DNA of 6,757 nucleotides from contig JAEZPW010000267.1 of NCBI GenBank assembly GCA_023441255.1, forward strand, positions 1-6,757, written 5' to 3'. Source of the stretch: Acidobacteriota bacterium (GTDB lineage: Bacteria > Acidobacteriota > Terriglobia > Terriglobales > Acidobacteriaceae). The position numbers were made by a program, and so were the translations under genes. A model generated the notes under the pieces. The model searched no databases and had not been told where the DNA came from. It saw only the letters and a list, made by a program, of their open reading frames with translations. Of the stretch, positions 1 to 6,521 are shown in pieces (the first letter of the stretch is position 1; each line of letters begins with the position of its first letter).

Positions 1-2664
1 GACAACATCGTCGGCGGCCTGGTGCAGAACTTCACGACGGAAGGCATCCAGGAATTCGTCATCGACACGCACCGCTTTGGCGCCGACACCGGCAAGTCGG
101 CCGGCGGCGTCATGACGATCGCCACCAAGGGCGGGTCGAATACCCTGCACGGAGGCGGGTTCTTCTACTTGCGCAACCGCAACCTGAACGCGATGGACTA
201 CTTCACCGCGCACCAGGACAATCCGCAAAAAGCGCCGTTCGACAAGCAGAACTACGGCGGTTCTTTCAGCGGCCCCCTCAAGAAGGACAAGCTGTTCTTC
301 TTCACCGCCGTCGAGCACCAGAAAGAAATGAACCAGGTGGCGCAGAACCAGGATGCGCTTAACACCATGGCCGATTTCATCAAACTGCGGGAAATGGCGC
401 CGATCGGCTTTCCCGAGCTGCAGAATCTGCCTGTAAGCCTGGCGACACACATACCGGTGCCGTTCCTCGATACGCAGTTTCAGGGACGAGTCGATTACAA
501 CCTCAATTCGAAGAACCAGTTGTTCTTCCGCTATGCGCAGCAGAACAACCACCTGAACAACGATCTGCTGACCGGGTGGGAGGACATCAGCCACGGCGCC
601 GTCACCACTAACGATCTCAACTCGCTGCTGGCGAACTGGACCACCACGATCAACCCGAACACGCTCAACCAGTTCATGTTCCAGTATTCCCACTTCTACA
701 ACTCGATGCAGGCGCCGCCGGTCGGAAACAACATCACCGAACTCTGCTTCAGTGACGGCACGTGCATTGGCATGAATGAAGACATTCCGCAGACCACGAC
801 GCAGAACAAGCTCCACTTCCGCGACGACTTCTCGTGGCAGAAGGGGAAGCATGCGATCAAGTTCGGCGTCCAGGACATCTACACGCCTTCCGTCGGCGGC
901 ACCATTGCCTATGACGTTAGCCCGTGGGTGGCCTCGTTCTGCCAGCCCAAGGACATCCTGGCAAACATCCTGCAGGCGGACTACAACGGTGTGGCACCCG
1001 GTGGATGCAACGGCGCCACGTCATTGGACGCACCGGGCGTGATCGACAACACAGGCCTTGCCGGCGGCAACCCATCCTACTTGCAGCACGGCATCCACCA
1101 ACTCAGCTATTACTTCCAGGATGACCTGAAGCTGACCCCGCGCTTAACCTTGAACCTCGGCATCCGTAATGACATTGACTTCGGCCTGGTTCCCACTGAC
1201 CAGCAGAAGAACAACCGTGCCCTCAACATCTTGAGCCAGATGGGCATTCACTACGGCATCCCGCACACCGACCTGCACAACTGGGCGCCACGCCTGGGCT
1301 TTGCCTGGGATGCAACCGGCAAAGGCAACTGGGTGCTGCGCGGCGGATACGGGCTGTTCTACGATCAGCCGTTCCTCAACACCCTCTTGCAGTCCATACC
1401 TCAGGGCAATCCGGAAATCTTCGCCGTGCTGTACCAGGCGTACTACGACGATTCCGGCAGCGGTGCTGTCGGCCTTACACCCGCGCTGCAAACAATCGTC
1501 AACAATGTTGGCATGTGGCCGGTGGAGCACAACACCGAGCTGCCCTGGGGCTCCCGTGGCCGCTTTATCAGTCCGGATTTCCAGACGCCTTATAGCCAGC
1601 AGTTCACCTTCGGCACACAGTTCATCATCGGCAAAAACACGACCCTCGCCGTGGACTACGTGCACAGCCTCGGCCTGCACGAGTTCGCGCAGAAGGACAT
1701 CAACCCGAGAACCAACGGACGTTCAAACTCGCCCATCCTGTACCCGCTCATGGATGCAACCTTCGGCTGCTGGGAAGATGCAACCGGTATCGTCGCTCCG
1801 TTACCGCCGGGAGAAACCCTGTGCAACATCAGCGACCACACGCACAGGCTGAGCCGAATCCAGCAGATGACGTCCGACAGCCGCTCCCGGTACGACAGCC
1901 TCACGTTCGACCTCAAGCGCCGCTTCTCGAAGACGTTCTCGTTCGGCGCCTCGTATGTGCTGGCACGTGCGGTGGGCTACAGCCAGGCCTTCGACTGGGG
2001 TTCGGAAGCGCAGGGCGTCTACCCCGGCTTGAGTGGCTGGGAGACTGCACTGAAAGGCATCATCGGCCCGCAGGACTTCGGTTACCTTGCCGGCGACGAG
2101 CGGCACCGCCTCGTTCTGAACGGCATTCTCGAACTGAAAGGTGGCTTTACGGTGTCCGCCATCGGTCAGTTCTCCTCCGGACGCCCGTACACCATGACGG
2201 CCGGTCACGACGTCAACGGCGATGGCGTGAACAACGACTACTACTCACCCGTGCTGAGCCTCGATGAAGTTTACGATCCGCTCGGGTGGGGAGATGCCCG
2301 CTACTCCAATCGCCTTGCTAACCAGTTGCGCGGCACCCCTTACTACCAGCTCGACCTGCGCGCTCAGAAGACGTTCAAGTTTGGTGAACGATTTAAGCTC
2401 GCGGTCGTCGCCGATATGTTCAACGTCTTCAACAGAGCCAACTTCGGCAACAACTTCCAGAGCACGTCCGACGGATACGACAGTGCTATTCAGCCGGACG
2501 TCCCAGCAACTGCGGACTGCCCGAACCACGTCTACCCGTGCAACTTCCCGTCGGCAAAACAGCTGCCGCGCATCCCGACGTCGCTCTTCGGAGGCGGCTA
2601 CGGAGGCGCCGGAACCATCGGCATCCCGTTCCAGGCACAGTTCGGCTTGCGCCTGAGCTTCTAG
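1..2664 (+). CDS. Oar-like TonB-dependent outer-membrane receptor, 5'-truncated by the window
   Basis: This is the C-terminal part (887 codons visible) of a large outer-membrane transporter energised by TonB-ExbBD. The frame is open from base 1, so the GTG at 22 is an internal valine and not a start. The first 60 residues match the end of a plug domain, with GGVMTIATKGGSNTLHG and then FFYLRNRNLNA. The rest is beta-barrel. Family hallmarks are WAPRLGFAWD followed by LRGGYGLFYDQ in mid-barrel, SGRPYTMTAGHDVNGDG near residue 730, and the penultimate-strand block LDLRAQKTFKFGERF then FNVFNRANFGN. The protein ends in FGLRLSF, an aromatic-terminated outer-membrane assembly signal. The missing N-terminus would be expected to carry a signal peptide, a carboxypeptidase-regulatory-like domain and most of the plug, as in Oar-like receptors of about 1,000-1,200 residues. 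Several loops have paired cysteines, such as CFSDGTC. The substrate cannot be told from sequence. The stop is TAG. Confidence 0.93.
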   Translation, partial: DNIVGGLVQNFTTEGIQEFVIDTHRFGADTGKSAGGVMTIATKGGSNTLHGGGFFYLRNRNLNAMDYFTAHQDNPQKAPFDKQNYGGSFSGPLKKDKLFFFTAVEHQKEMNQVAQNQDALNTMADFIKLREMAPIGFPELQNLPVSLATHIPVPFLDTQFQGRVDYNLNSKNQLFFRYAQQNNHLNNDLLTGWEDISHGAVTTNDLNSLLANWTTTINPNTLNQFMFQYSHFYNSMQAPPVGNNITELCFSDGTCIGMNEDIPQTTTQNKLHFRDDFSWQKGKHAIKFGVQDIYTPSVGGTIAYDVSPWVASFCQPKDILANILQADYNGVAPGGCNGATSLDAPGVIDNTGLAGGNPSYLQHGIHQLSYYFQDDLKLTPRLTLNLGIRNDIDFGLVPTDQQKNNRALNILSQMGIHYGIPHTDLHNWAPRLGFAWDATGKGNWVLRGGYGLFYDQPFLNTLLQSIPQGNPEIFAVLYQAYYDDSGSGAVGLTPALQTIVNNVGMWPVEHNTELPWGSRGRFISPDFQTPYSQQFTFGTQFIIGKNTTLAVDYVHSLGLHEFAQKDINPRTNGRSNSPILYPLMDATFGCWEDATGIVAPLPPGETLCNISDHTHRLSRIQQMTSDSRSRYDSLTFDLKRRFSKTFSFGASYVLARAVGYSQAFDWGSEAQGVYPGLSGWETALKGIIGPQDFGYLAGDERHRLVLNGILELKGGFTVSAIGQFSSGRPYTMTAGHDVNGDGVNNDYYSPVLSLDEVYDPLGWGDARYSNRLANQLRGTPYYQLDLRAQKTFKFGERFKLAVVADMFNVFNRANFGNNFQSTSDGYDSAIQPDVPATADCPNHVYPCNFPSAKQLPRIPTSLFGGGYGGAGTIGIPFQAQFGLRLSF

Positions 2665-2680
2665 GGATAACAACTGAACC

Positions 2681-2704
2681 GGGCAGGGCAACTTAGCCCT
2701 GCCC
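2681..2704 (+). terminator. Hairpin after the receptor gene, possible terminator
   Basis: A perfect 9-bp stem, GGGCAGGGC pairing with GCCCTGCCC, encloses the loop AACTTA. It begins 16 bases after the TAG stop of the receptor gene. The stem is strong and well placed for transcript termination or 3'-end protection. However, the bases after it (TCACATTGC) have no T-tract, so it is not a canonical intrinsic terminator. Confidence 0.5.
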
Positions 2705-2777
2705 TCACATTGCTAACAAACGCATTTTGGCGGAGGGCACGACTTTACAGGCTCCAAAAAAAAGCCTTTTCTGCAGT

Positions 2778-2843
2778 GTCATCCCGAGCGAAATTGAGGG
2801 ATCTGCTTTTTGCCTCTTCGTGAAAAAAAGCAGATCCCTCAGT
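2778..2843. repeat. Decayed inverted repeat of the GTCATyCCGAGCG family
   Basis: The left side begins GTCATCCCGAGCG at 2778. An inner arm, GAGGGATCTGCTTTTT (2796-2811), pairs perfectly over 16 bp with AAAAAGCAGATCCCTC (2825-2840) around a 13-base loop. The pairing extends by T2795-A2841, a T-G wobble and one more A-T pair. Outside this the right side no longer mirrors the GTCATCCCGAGCG part, so the element appears half-degraded. Its left end resembles the intact inverted repeat at 6431-6517, so the two are likely members of one intergenic repeat family. The T5 and A7 runs flank the loop, not the stem base, so it does not look like an intrinsic terminator. Confidence 0.7.
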
Positions 2844-2998
2844 CGCACAATGGCTCGGCTACGGATCGCGCCACGAGCGTGATAACCGACGAACACTGGT
2901 TTCTTCAGCAGGCTGTTTTGCCGGTGCCTTAATTGCCCGCATCTCAATGCGGCTTTGGGCCCAAGCCGCCCACGCGAAACTCAAGAAACCCAAGCGTT

Positions 2999-3044
2999 GC
3001 ATGCCGGAGGCATGCGCGAATTTAGCCCAGCACGAAGTGCTGGG
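2999..3044. repeat. REP-like double hairpin
   Basis: Two perfect small hairpins lie 10 bases apart. The first is GCATGCC (2999-3005) pairing with GGCATGC (3009-3015) around the loop GGA. The second is CCCAGCAC (3026-3033) pairing with GTGCTGGG (3037-3044) around GAA. The spacer GCGAATTTAG leads into the second. The arrangement resembles the dispersed REP-type palindromes I recall from acidobacterial intergenic regions (a TTAGCCCAG...CTGGG block). Family membership is from memory. The hairpins themselves are directly visible. Confidence 0.6.
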
Positions 3045-3054
3045 AACGTTGTTG

Positions 3055-3083
3055 TTGCCCCGACTACGACGCTTGGATATAAA
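3055..3083 (+). promoter_or_regulatory. Candidate sigma-70-type promoter for the small exported protein
   Basis: TTGCCC (3055-3060, 4 of 6 matches to TTGACA) is followed after exactly 17 bases by TATAAA (3078-3083, 5 of 6 matches to TATAAT). Transcription would begin near 3090, about 26 bases before the chosen GTG start at 3116. It lies just after the double hairpin, so the downstream gene would be expressed independently of the receptor gene. The match is by eye only. Confidence 0.35.
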
Positions 3084-3105
3084 AGTTGAAATCAGTTCTG
3101 CAATC

Positions 3106-3110
3106 GAGGA
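3106..3110 (+). promoter_or_regulatory. Ribosome binding site that decides the start at 3116
   Basis: GAGGA lies five bases before the GTG at 3116. The alternative in-frame TTG at 3086 has no comparable purine-rich site and would lie upstream of the start point predicted from the candidate promoter. The GTG is therefore the better start. Confidence 0.55.
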
Positions 3111-3115
3111 ATGCC

Positions 3116-3793
3116 GTGATCCGACAGGCTATCGTTCGATTCCTAGTCTTAATGGGGATGTACGTTTTCTCCTCAGGCGTTATTTTCATTCACTTGCAAG
3201 CACAGGAGCTTGGCGGTGGTTCCTCCTTCAAGACATCTGGCCGTACCGCAGATGCTGCGCCCGTGAGCATTTCTGAAGACGCGCTCGCTTACCGTGGTTT
3301 CTATTTTGACGACCAACGCCGACCTATGTGCAAAATCAGCGGCTCGGAGGGGACCTGCCGTGTCGAAGCGTTCATCTTCGGTGAAACGAGGAACGACAAA
3401 GACGCATATACCTGCGGCAAGTTGGACAGGTCAACTTATGTTGGTCATTGCGTCGATGGAAAACTAGATGGGCTATCCCTTGTCATCGCTGATGGAAAGA
3501 AGAAAGCCGTCAGAGAAGCTTTCCTGTCCTACTTTTCTGAGGGGCGTATAGCGTACCCAGCGTTGAAGTCTTATCTCAGCGGCGACAGTAATTTTGGAGT
3601 ACGAGAGAAGAGAAGCAGCTATGGCTGTGTGTACTTCGGCAAATGGGACGAATCCACAAAGCGTTGCGCAAAATTCATCGAGATCTATGGTCGAGACCTT
3701 TTCACCGACTCCAACGCTCAGAAATTGAGGAGTGGAACCTTCGACTTGGACTATTACCGTACCAAGTTCCTTGAGTTTGTGCAGCGGCAGTAG
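3116..3793 (+). CDS. Predicted exported six-cysteine protein of unknown function
   Basis: I do not recognise a family for this 225-residue protein. It starts at GTG, with a GAGGA site five bases upstream. The N-terminus has arginines at 3 and 8, a hydrophobic stretch from about residue 9 to 27, and then LQAQE, which fits a signal peptide cut after Ala29 or an uncleaved membrane anchor. A low-complexity Gly/Ser segment follows. The mature part has six cysteines at 72, 81, 100, 112, 171 and 184, spaced as three neighbouring pairs, which suits disulfides in the periplasm or outside. The segments GHCVDGKLDG (110-119) and FGKWDES (174-180) faintly recall MORN-type turns, but too weakly to call. 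GC content is about 45-58% in sampled 60-base lines, lower on average than the receptor gene, so acquisition from elsewhere is possible. It has its own candidate promoter and converges on the phosphorylase gene. The stop is TAG. Confidence 0.72.
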   Translation: MIRQAIVRFLVLMGMYVFSSGVIFIHLQAQELGGGSSFKTSGRTADAAPVSISEDALAYRGFYFDDQRRPMCKISGSEGTCRVEAFIFGETRNDKDAYTCGKLDRSTYVGHCVDGKLDGLSLVIADGKKKAVREAFLSYFSEGRIAYPALKSYLSGDSNFGVREKRSSYGCVYFGKWDESTKRCAKFIEIYGRDLFTDSNAQKLRSGTFDLDYYRTKFLEFVQRQ

Positions 3794-3943
3794 GTCTCAG
3801 TAAATCCGCTCTGTACAACGCTGCCGAAACGGCACCATTGAATTTAACCAAAAACTGCCGCCACGATTGACTACTGTGTATCCGCTTCTGCGCTGACAAA
3901 AAGGGCGGACCCGAGTCCGCCCTTGAGCTTTGCCGCGAAAGAC
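3794..3943. other. Convergent intergenic spacer
   Basis: This spacer separates the converging stops of the exported-protein gene and the phosphorylase gene. Besides the minus-strand terminator it holds one tiny stem, TGCCG-AAA-CGGCA at 3822-3834. That stem lacks a T-tract on the plus strand and is at best a weak end signal for the plus-strand gene. Confidence 0.5.
3898..3924 (-). terminator. Intrinsic terminator of the phosphorylase gene
   Basis: Read on the minus strand, AAGGGCGGAC pairs with GTCCGCCCTT around the four-base loop TCGG, and the stem runs into five Ts. The stem base is 19 bases after the TAG at 3944-3946. This is a canonical rho-independent terminator. On the plus strand the same stem is followed by GAGCTTTG, so it is unlikely to be strong in that direction. 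Confidence 0.88.
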
Positions 3944-4603
3944 CTAGTTCAGAACGCCCTTCACGAACACTTCCGTGCGTCCATCTGTCGGCGGCGGTAC
4001 GATGTCTCCCACCACCGGCTTGCCGTCGGCGGTCAGCTCGATCGTGTTGCCCGGACCACGGCGCTCAATCTCGATCCTGTACGTCACGCCACGGAACTTG
4101 CGACTGGCCTTGAATCCCTTCCACGCCTTTGGAACTACCGGGTTCACCTGCAGGCCATCGAGCGACGTGCGAACGCCCAGGATCCATTGCGTGATCGCGT
4201 AGTAATTCCACGCGGCCGTACCGGTCAGCCACGAGTTCTTGGCTTCGCCGTGTGTCGGCGCGTCGTGTCCGGCGATCATCTGCGCATACACGTAAGGCTC
4301 GCAGCGATGCAACTCGCTGATGGCCTCGCGTGCCGAGGGGTTGATTCGCGTGTAGTAATCGTGCGCGGCATCACCGTTGCCGATGCGCGCTTCGGCGATC
4401 ATCACCCACGGGTTGTTGTGGCAGAAGATTCCGGCGTTTTCTTTGTACCCCGGCGGGTACGACGAGATCTCGCCAAGGTGCAGGTAGTACTTGGAATAGG
4501 CCGGCTGTTGCAACACGATGCCGTGCTTCGTGGCCAGGTGCTCGCGCACTGAGCTCATCGCCTTCGTCGCCATGCATTCTTTTATGCCGACGCCGGCCAG
4601 CAC
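3944..4603 (-). CDS. Cellobiose phosphorylase, C-terminal remnant after the amber codon
   Basis: The frame is open from just after the TAG (4639) to the TAG at 3944-3946, 231 residues in all. The first possible starts are GTG at 4603 (codon 597 of the full frame) and ATG at 4573. Neither has a convincing ribosome site, and both lie inside conserved sequence, so independent translation is doubtful. The segment contains YPPGYKENAGIFCHNNPW, whose His is residue 658 of the full frame, and SWLTGTAAW with T723. By motif these match the phosphate-site His and Thr of characterised enzymes (H666 and T731 in C. gilvus, from memory). The terminal beta domain follows, ending FVKGVLN. Preservation of these motifs suggests either recent interruption or continued use through readthrough. 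Confidence 0.75.
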   Translation of the reverse strand: MLAGVGIKECMATKAMSSVREHLATKHGIVLQQPAYSKYYLHLGEISSYPPGYKENAGIFCHNNPWVMIAEARIGNGDAAHDYYTRINPSAREAISELHRCEPYVYAQMIAGHDAPTHGEAKNSWLTGTAAWNYYAITQWILGVRTSLDGLQVNPVVPKAWKGFKASRKFRGVTYRIEIERRGPGNTIELTADGKPVVGDIVPPPTDGRTEVFVKGVLN

Positions 4604-4639
4604 GCAGAAGCCCTGCGACTCGATGAAGATCTTGCCTTC

Positions 4640-6391
4640 CTAGCATTCCTTGGAGCCGACCTTGTTGCCGAAGTCGTCGTAGGCGCGCAGGAACCACTCG
4701 CCGTCCCAGCCGTGCTCTTTGATCACCGCTTCCATCTTCTCAACTTCAGAGCGATACTTTGCGGCGTCCTGCTTCAGGCCACGATGGCAGGCGATGTCGG
4801 CCAGTTCGGTTCCGGAGAGCACGAACAAGCCGGCGATGAAGACCGACTCCGCCACCTTGCCGTCCTTGTTCGTCGTGCACTGGAAGGACTGGCCCGGCGT
4901 GTCGGAAAAGCAGTTTAGGTTCAGGCAGTCGTTCCAGTCGGCGCGTCCGATCAGCGGCAGACCGTGTGGCCCAAGGCGGTCGAGCGTGTACTGGAAGCTG
5001 CGCTGCAGGTGCTCGTAGAGCGGCGTCTCAGAGCCGGGTTCGTTGTCGTAGGGTACCAGCTCGTCGAGGATGCTCCAGTCGTTCGTTTCCTTGATGTAGG
5101 CAGCGACGCCGACGATGAGCCAGTGCGGGTCGTCGTTGAAGTTGCCGCCGATATCGTTGTTGCCGCGCTTCGTCAGCGGCTGATACTGGTGATAGGCACC
5201 GCCGCTCGGCAGCTGCGTGGCCGCAAGATCCAGTATGCGTTCGCGCGCGCGGGCCGGGACCATGTGCACGAAGCCCAGCAGGTCCTGGTTGGAATCGCGG
5301 AAGCCCAACCCGCGCCCGATACCTGATTCGTAGAACGACGCCGAGCGCGACATGTTGAACGTCGCCATGCACTGGTACGGGTTCCAGATGTTCACCATGC
5401 GGTCGGTGTGAACGTCGGGCGTTTCGACCTTGCAGATGTCGAGCAGCTCAGTCCAGTAATCGCGCAGCTTCGTGAACGCCGCGTTGACGTTCTTCGCGTC
5501 GAGATACTTGGCTATGGTCGGCTTGACCGTCTTCTTGTTGATCGTCTGCGAGTTCGGCGGATCGAACTTCTGGTCCACCGGGTTTTCGTGATAACCGAGC
5601 ACGAAGATGATCTGGCGCGTTTCGCCCGGTGCGAGTTCGACCTTCACATGGTGCGAGCCGAACGGAGCCCATCCGTGTGCGACCGAATTGAATGACTCGC
5701 CGCGAACAACTGCCTCGGGCTTGTCCCAGCCGCGATACGGTCCGAAGAAGGTATCACGCTGCGTGTCAAAGCCGGCCAGCTTTTCCGAGCAGGCGAAATA
5801 CGCGAAGTGGTTGCGGCGCTCGCGGTACTCGGTTTTGTGGTACAGGACCTCGTCGACGACCTCGACCTGTCCGGTGCTGAAATTGCGCTGGAAGTTGGTC
5901 GCGTCGTCCTGCGCGTCCCACAGGCAGAACTCAATGGCCGAGAAGATCGAAAGCTTCGCCGCCGTGCTGCGCTTGTTGGTGACCGTGAACTGCCAGACCT
6001 CCAGGTCTTCATCGAGCGGCACGAAGTAGCGTGTGCTGGCCTCGACGCCCTTGTAGGTGGAGCCGATGATCGAGTATCCCAGGCCGTGGCGGCACGAGTA
6101 GTTCTCGACCTCGTTTTGCGTTGGCTGCCATGAGGGCGACCAGAATTCCTTCGTATCGTTGTCCCGCACGTAGATGTAGCGCCCGCCGAGGTCGAAAGGA
6201 GCGTTGTTGTAGCGATATCTCGTGAGGCGGCGCAGCCGCGCGTCGCGATAGAACGAATAACCCCCGGCGGTGTTCGATATGATTCCAAAATACGACTGAC
6301 ATCCGAGATAATTAATCCAAGGCAGCGGTGTGTCGGGCCGCGTGATCACGTACTCGCGGTTCGCGTCGTCAAAGTGCCCGTATTGCTTCAT
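4640..6391 (-). CDS. Cellobiose phosphorylase, N-terminal 583 residues up to the amber codon
   Basis: This is the part that would be made if TAG at 4640-4642 stops translation. The ATG at 6391 has AGGGAG five bases upstream and begins MKQYGHFDDANREYVITRPD, a typical family N-terminus. It contains the beta-sandwich, the linker and most of the catalytic barrel. The sugar-binding motif GIGRGLGFRDSNQD carries R360 and D366, and GRADWNDCLN carries W486 and D488. D488 corresponds by motif to the general-acid aspartate of the Cellvibrio gilvus enzyme (D490, from memory). The fragment ends at KVGSKEC, inside the barrel, about 230 residues short. It would lack the last barrel helices, the C-terminal domain and the expected phosphate-binding His and Thr. 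As a stand-alone protein it should be inactive and probably unstable. Confidence 0.88.
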   Translation of the reverse strand: MKQYGHFDDANREYVITRPDTPLPWINYLGCQSYFGIISNTAGGYSFYRDARLRRLTRYRYNNAPFDLGGRYIYVRDNDTKEFWSPSWQPTQNEVENYSCRHGLGYSIIGSTYKGVEASTRYFVPLDEDLEVWQFTVTNKRSTAAKLSIFSAIEFCLWDAQDDATNFQRNFSTGQVEVVDEVLYHKTEYRERRNHFAYFACSEKLAGFDTQRDTFFGPYRGWDKPEAVVRGESFNSVAHGWAPFGSHHVKVELAPGETRQIIFVLGYHENPVDQKFDPPNSQTINKKTVKPTIAKYLDAKNVNAAFTKLRDYWTELLDICKVETPDVHTDRMVNIWNPYQCMATFNMSRSASFYESGIGRGLGFRDSNQDLLGFVHMVPARARERILDLAATQLPSGGAYHQYQPLTKRGNNDIGGNFNDDPHWLIVGVAAYIKETNDWSILDELVPYDNEPGSETPLYEHLQRSFQYTLDRLGPHGLPLIGRADWNDCLNLNCFSDTPGQSFQCTTNKDGKVAESVFIAGLFVLSGTELADIACHRGLKQDAAKYRSEVEKMEAVIKEHGWDGEWFLRAYDDFGNKVGSKEC

Positions 6392-6396
6392 AATGG

Positions 6397-6402
6397 CTCC
6401 CT
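6397..6402 (-). promoter_or_regulatory. Ribosome binding site of the phosphorylase gene
   Basis: On the minus strand AGGGAG lies five bases before the ATG at 6391. Together with the family-typical MKQYGHFDD start it fixes the translation start. I see no clear -35/-10 pair upstream on this strand between here and the inverted repeat. Confidence 0.7.
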
Positions 6403-6430
6403 AACCTGCTTCAATTTCTGCAAAAACCGT

Positions 6431-6517
6431 TTGTCATTCCGAGCGTAGCGAGGAACCTCTACTCTCACCACGGACCTCGCCGCGGGTAGGGGTTTCTCGC
6501 TACGCTCGGAATGACAA
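6431..6517. repeat. Long inverted repeat, 32-bp stem
   Basis: The left arm (6431-6462) starts TTGTCATTCCGAGCGTAGCG. It pairs with the right arm (6486-6517), which ends CGCTACGCTCGGAATGACAA, over 32 positions with only two mismatches at the DNA level. Both become G-U wobbles in RNA read on the plus strand. The loop is about 23 bases. The outer 20 bp (6433-6452 with 6496-6515) is a perfect palindrome half-pair. It lies between the GH9 stop and the GH94 start. On the minus strand the stem is followed after four bases by five Ts, so it could act as a terminator or attenuator between the two genes. It resembles dispersed acidobacterial intergenic repeats, and the decayed element at 2778 shares its core. 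Confidence 0.88.
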
Positions 6518-6521
6518 CCTT

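Larger units (their letters stand above)
2665..3115. other. Non-coding interval rich in palindromes
   Basis: These 451 bases between the receptor stop and the next gene hold no credible gene. They contain a GC-rich hairpin just after the receptor, an A/T-flanked inverted repeat around 2778-2843, a small stem at 2937-2952 (CCGCAT, loop CTCA, ATGCGG), an imperfect palindrome around GGGCCC at about 2950-2968, a double hairpin at 2999-3044 and a candidate promoter at 3055-3083. I see no recognisable element in 2845-2930. The density of palindromes suggests an accumulation site for small repeats rather than a lost gene. Confidence 0.6.
3944..6391 (-). pseudogene. cbp: Cellobiose phosphorylase (GH94) gene interrupted by an in-frame TAG
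   Basis: Read through, this frame spans 815 codons, which matches the roughly 810-820 residues of characterised cellobiose phosphorylases and is far short of cellodextrin phosphorylases (near 980). These enzymes reversibly split cellobiose with phosphate into alpha-glucose 1-phosphate and glucose in the cytoplasm. The order of regions fits GH94: an N-terminal beta-sandwich (about 1-300) with the signatures YGHFDD, PWINYLG and NTAGGYSFYRDA, a helical linker, an (alpha/alpha)6 catalytic barrel, and a C-terminal beta domain. There is no signal peptide. Codon 584 (4640-4642) is TAG, between VGSKEC and EGKIFIESQGF. The frame is unchanged across it and both flanks look conserved. Possible explanations are a nonsense mutation, a base error in the sequence, or amber readthrough. 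TAG also ends this gene and the others in the window, so general recoding is unlikely. Confidence 0.85.

Noticed and set aside
1144..1680. Minus-strand open frame of 178 codons inside the receptor gene
   Set aside because: It is an antisense shadow of the receptor. The plus-strand translation carries the family motifs throughout.
2705..2947. Minus-strand open frame of 80 codons
   Set aside because: It includes a DPSISLGMT-type string, which is the translation of the GTCATCCCGAGCG repeat. No ribosome site or domain supports it, so it is repeat-derived.
3086..3115. TTG at 3086 as start of the exported protein
   Set aside because: It lacks a ribosome site and precedes the predicted transcription start. 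GTG 3116 has GAGGA at good spacing and gives a cleaner export signal.
2947..3276. Plus-strand open frame of 109 codons beginning at ATG 2947
   Set aside because: It runs through the double hairpin and the candidate promoter and overlaps the better-supported exported-protein gene in another frame. The composition is not protein-like.
3923..4552. Plus-strand open frame of 209 codons opposite the phosphorylase
   Set aside because: It is an antisense shadow created by GC-rich third positions. It is rich in R/V/H without any motif, while the opposite strand has clear GH94 conservation.
3944..4603. C-terminal GH94 part as a genuine separate subunit gene
   Set aside because: There is no ribosome site before GTG 4603 or ATG 4573, and both lie inside conserved sequence of a single-chain family. 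A broken gene is the simpler reading.
4640..4642. Selenocysteine or pyrrolysine at the internal stop
   Set aside because: Selenocysteine uses TGA, not TAG. Pyrrolysine would need a Pyl system, TAG ends every gene visible here, and GH94 enzymes are not known to use such a residue.
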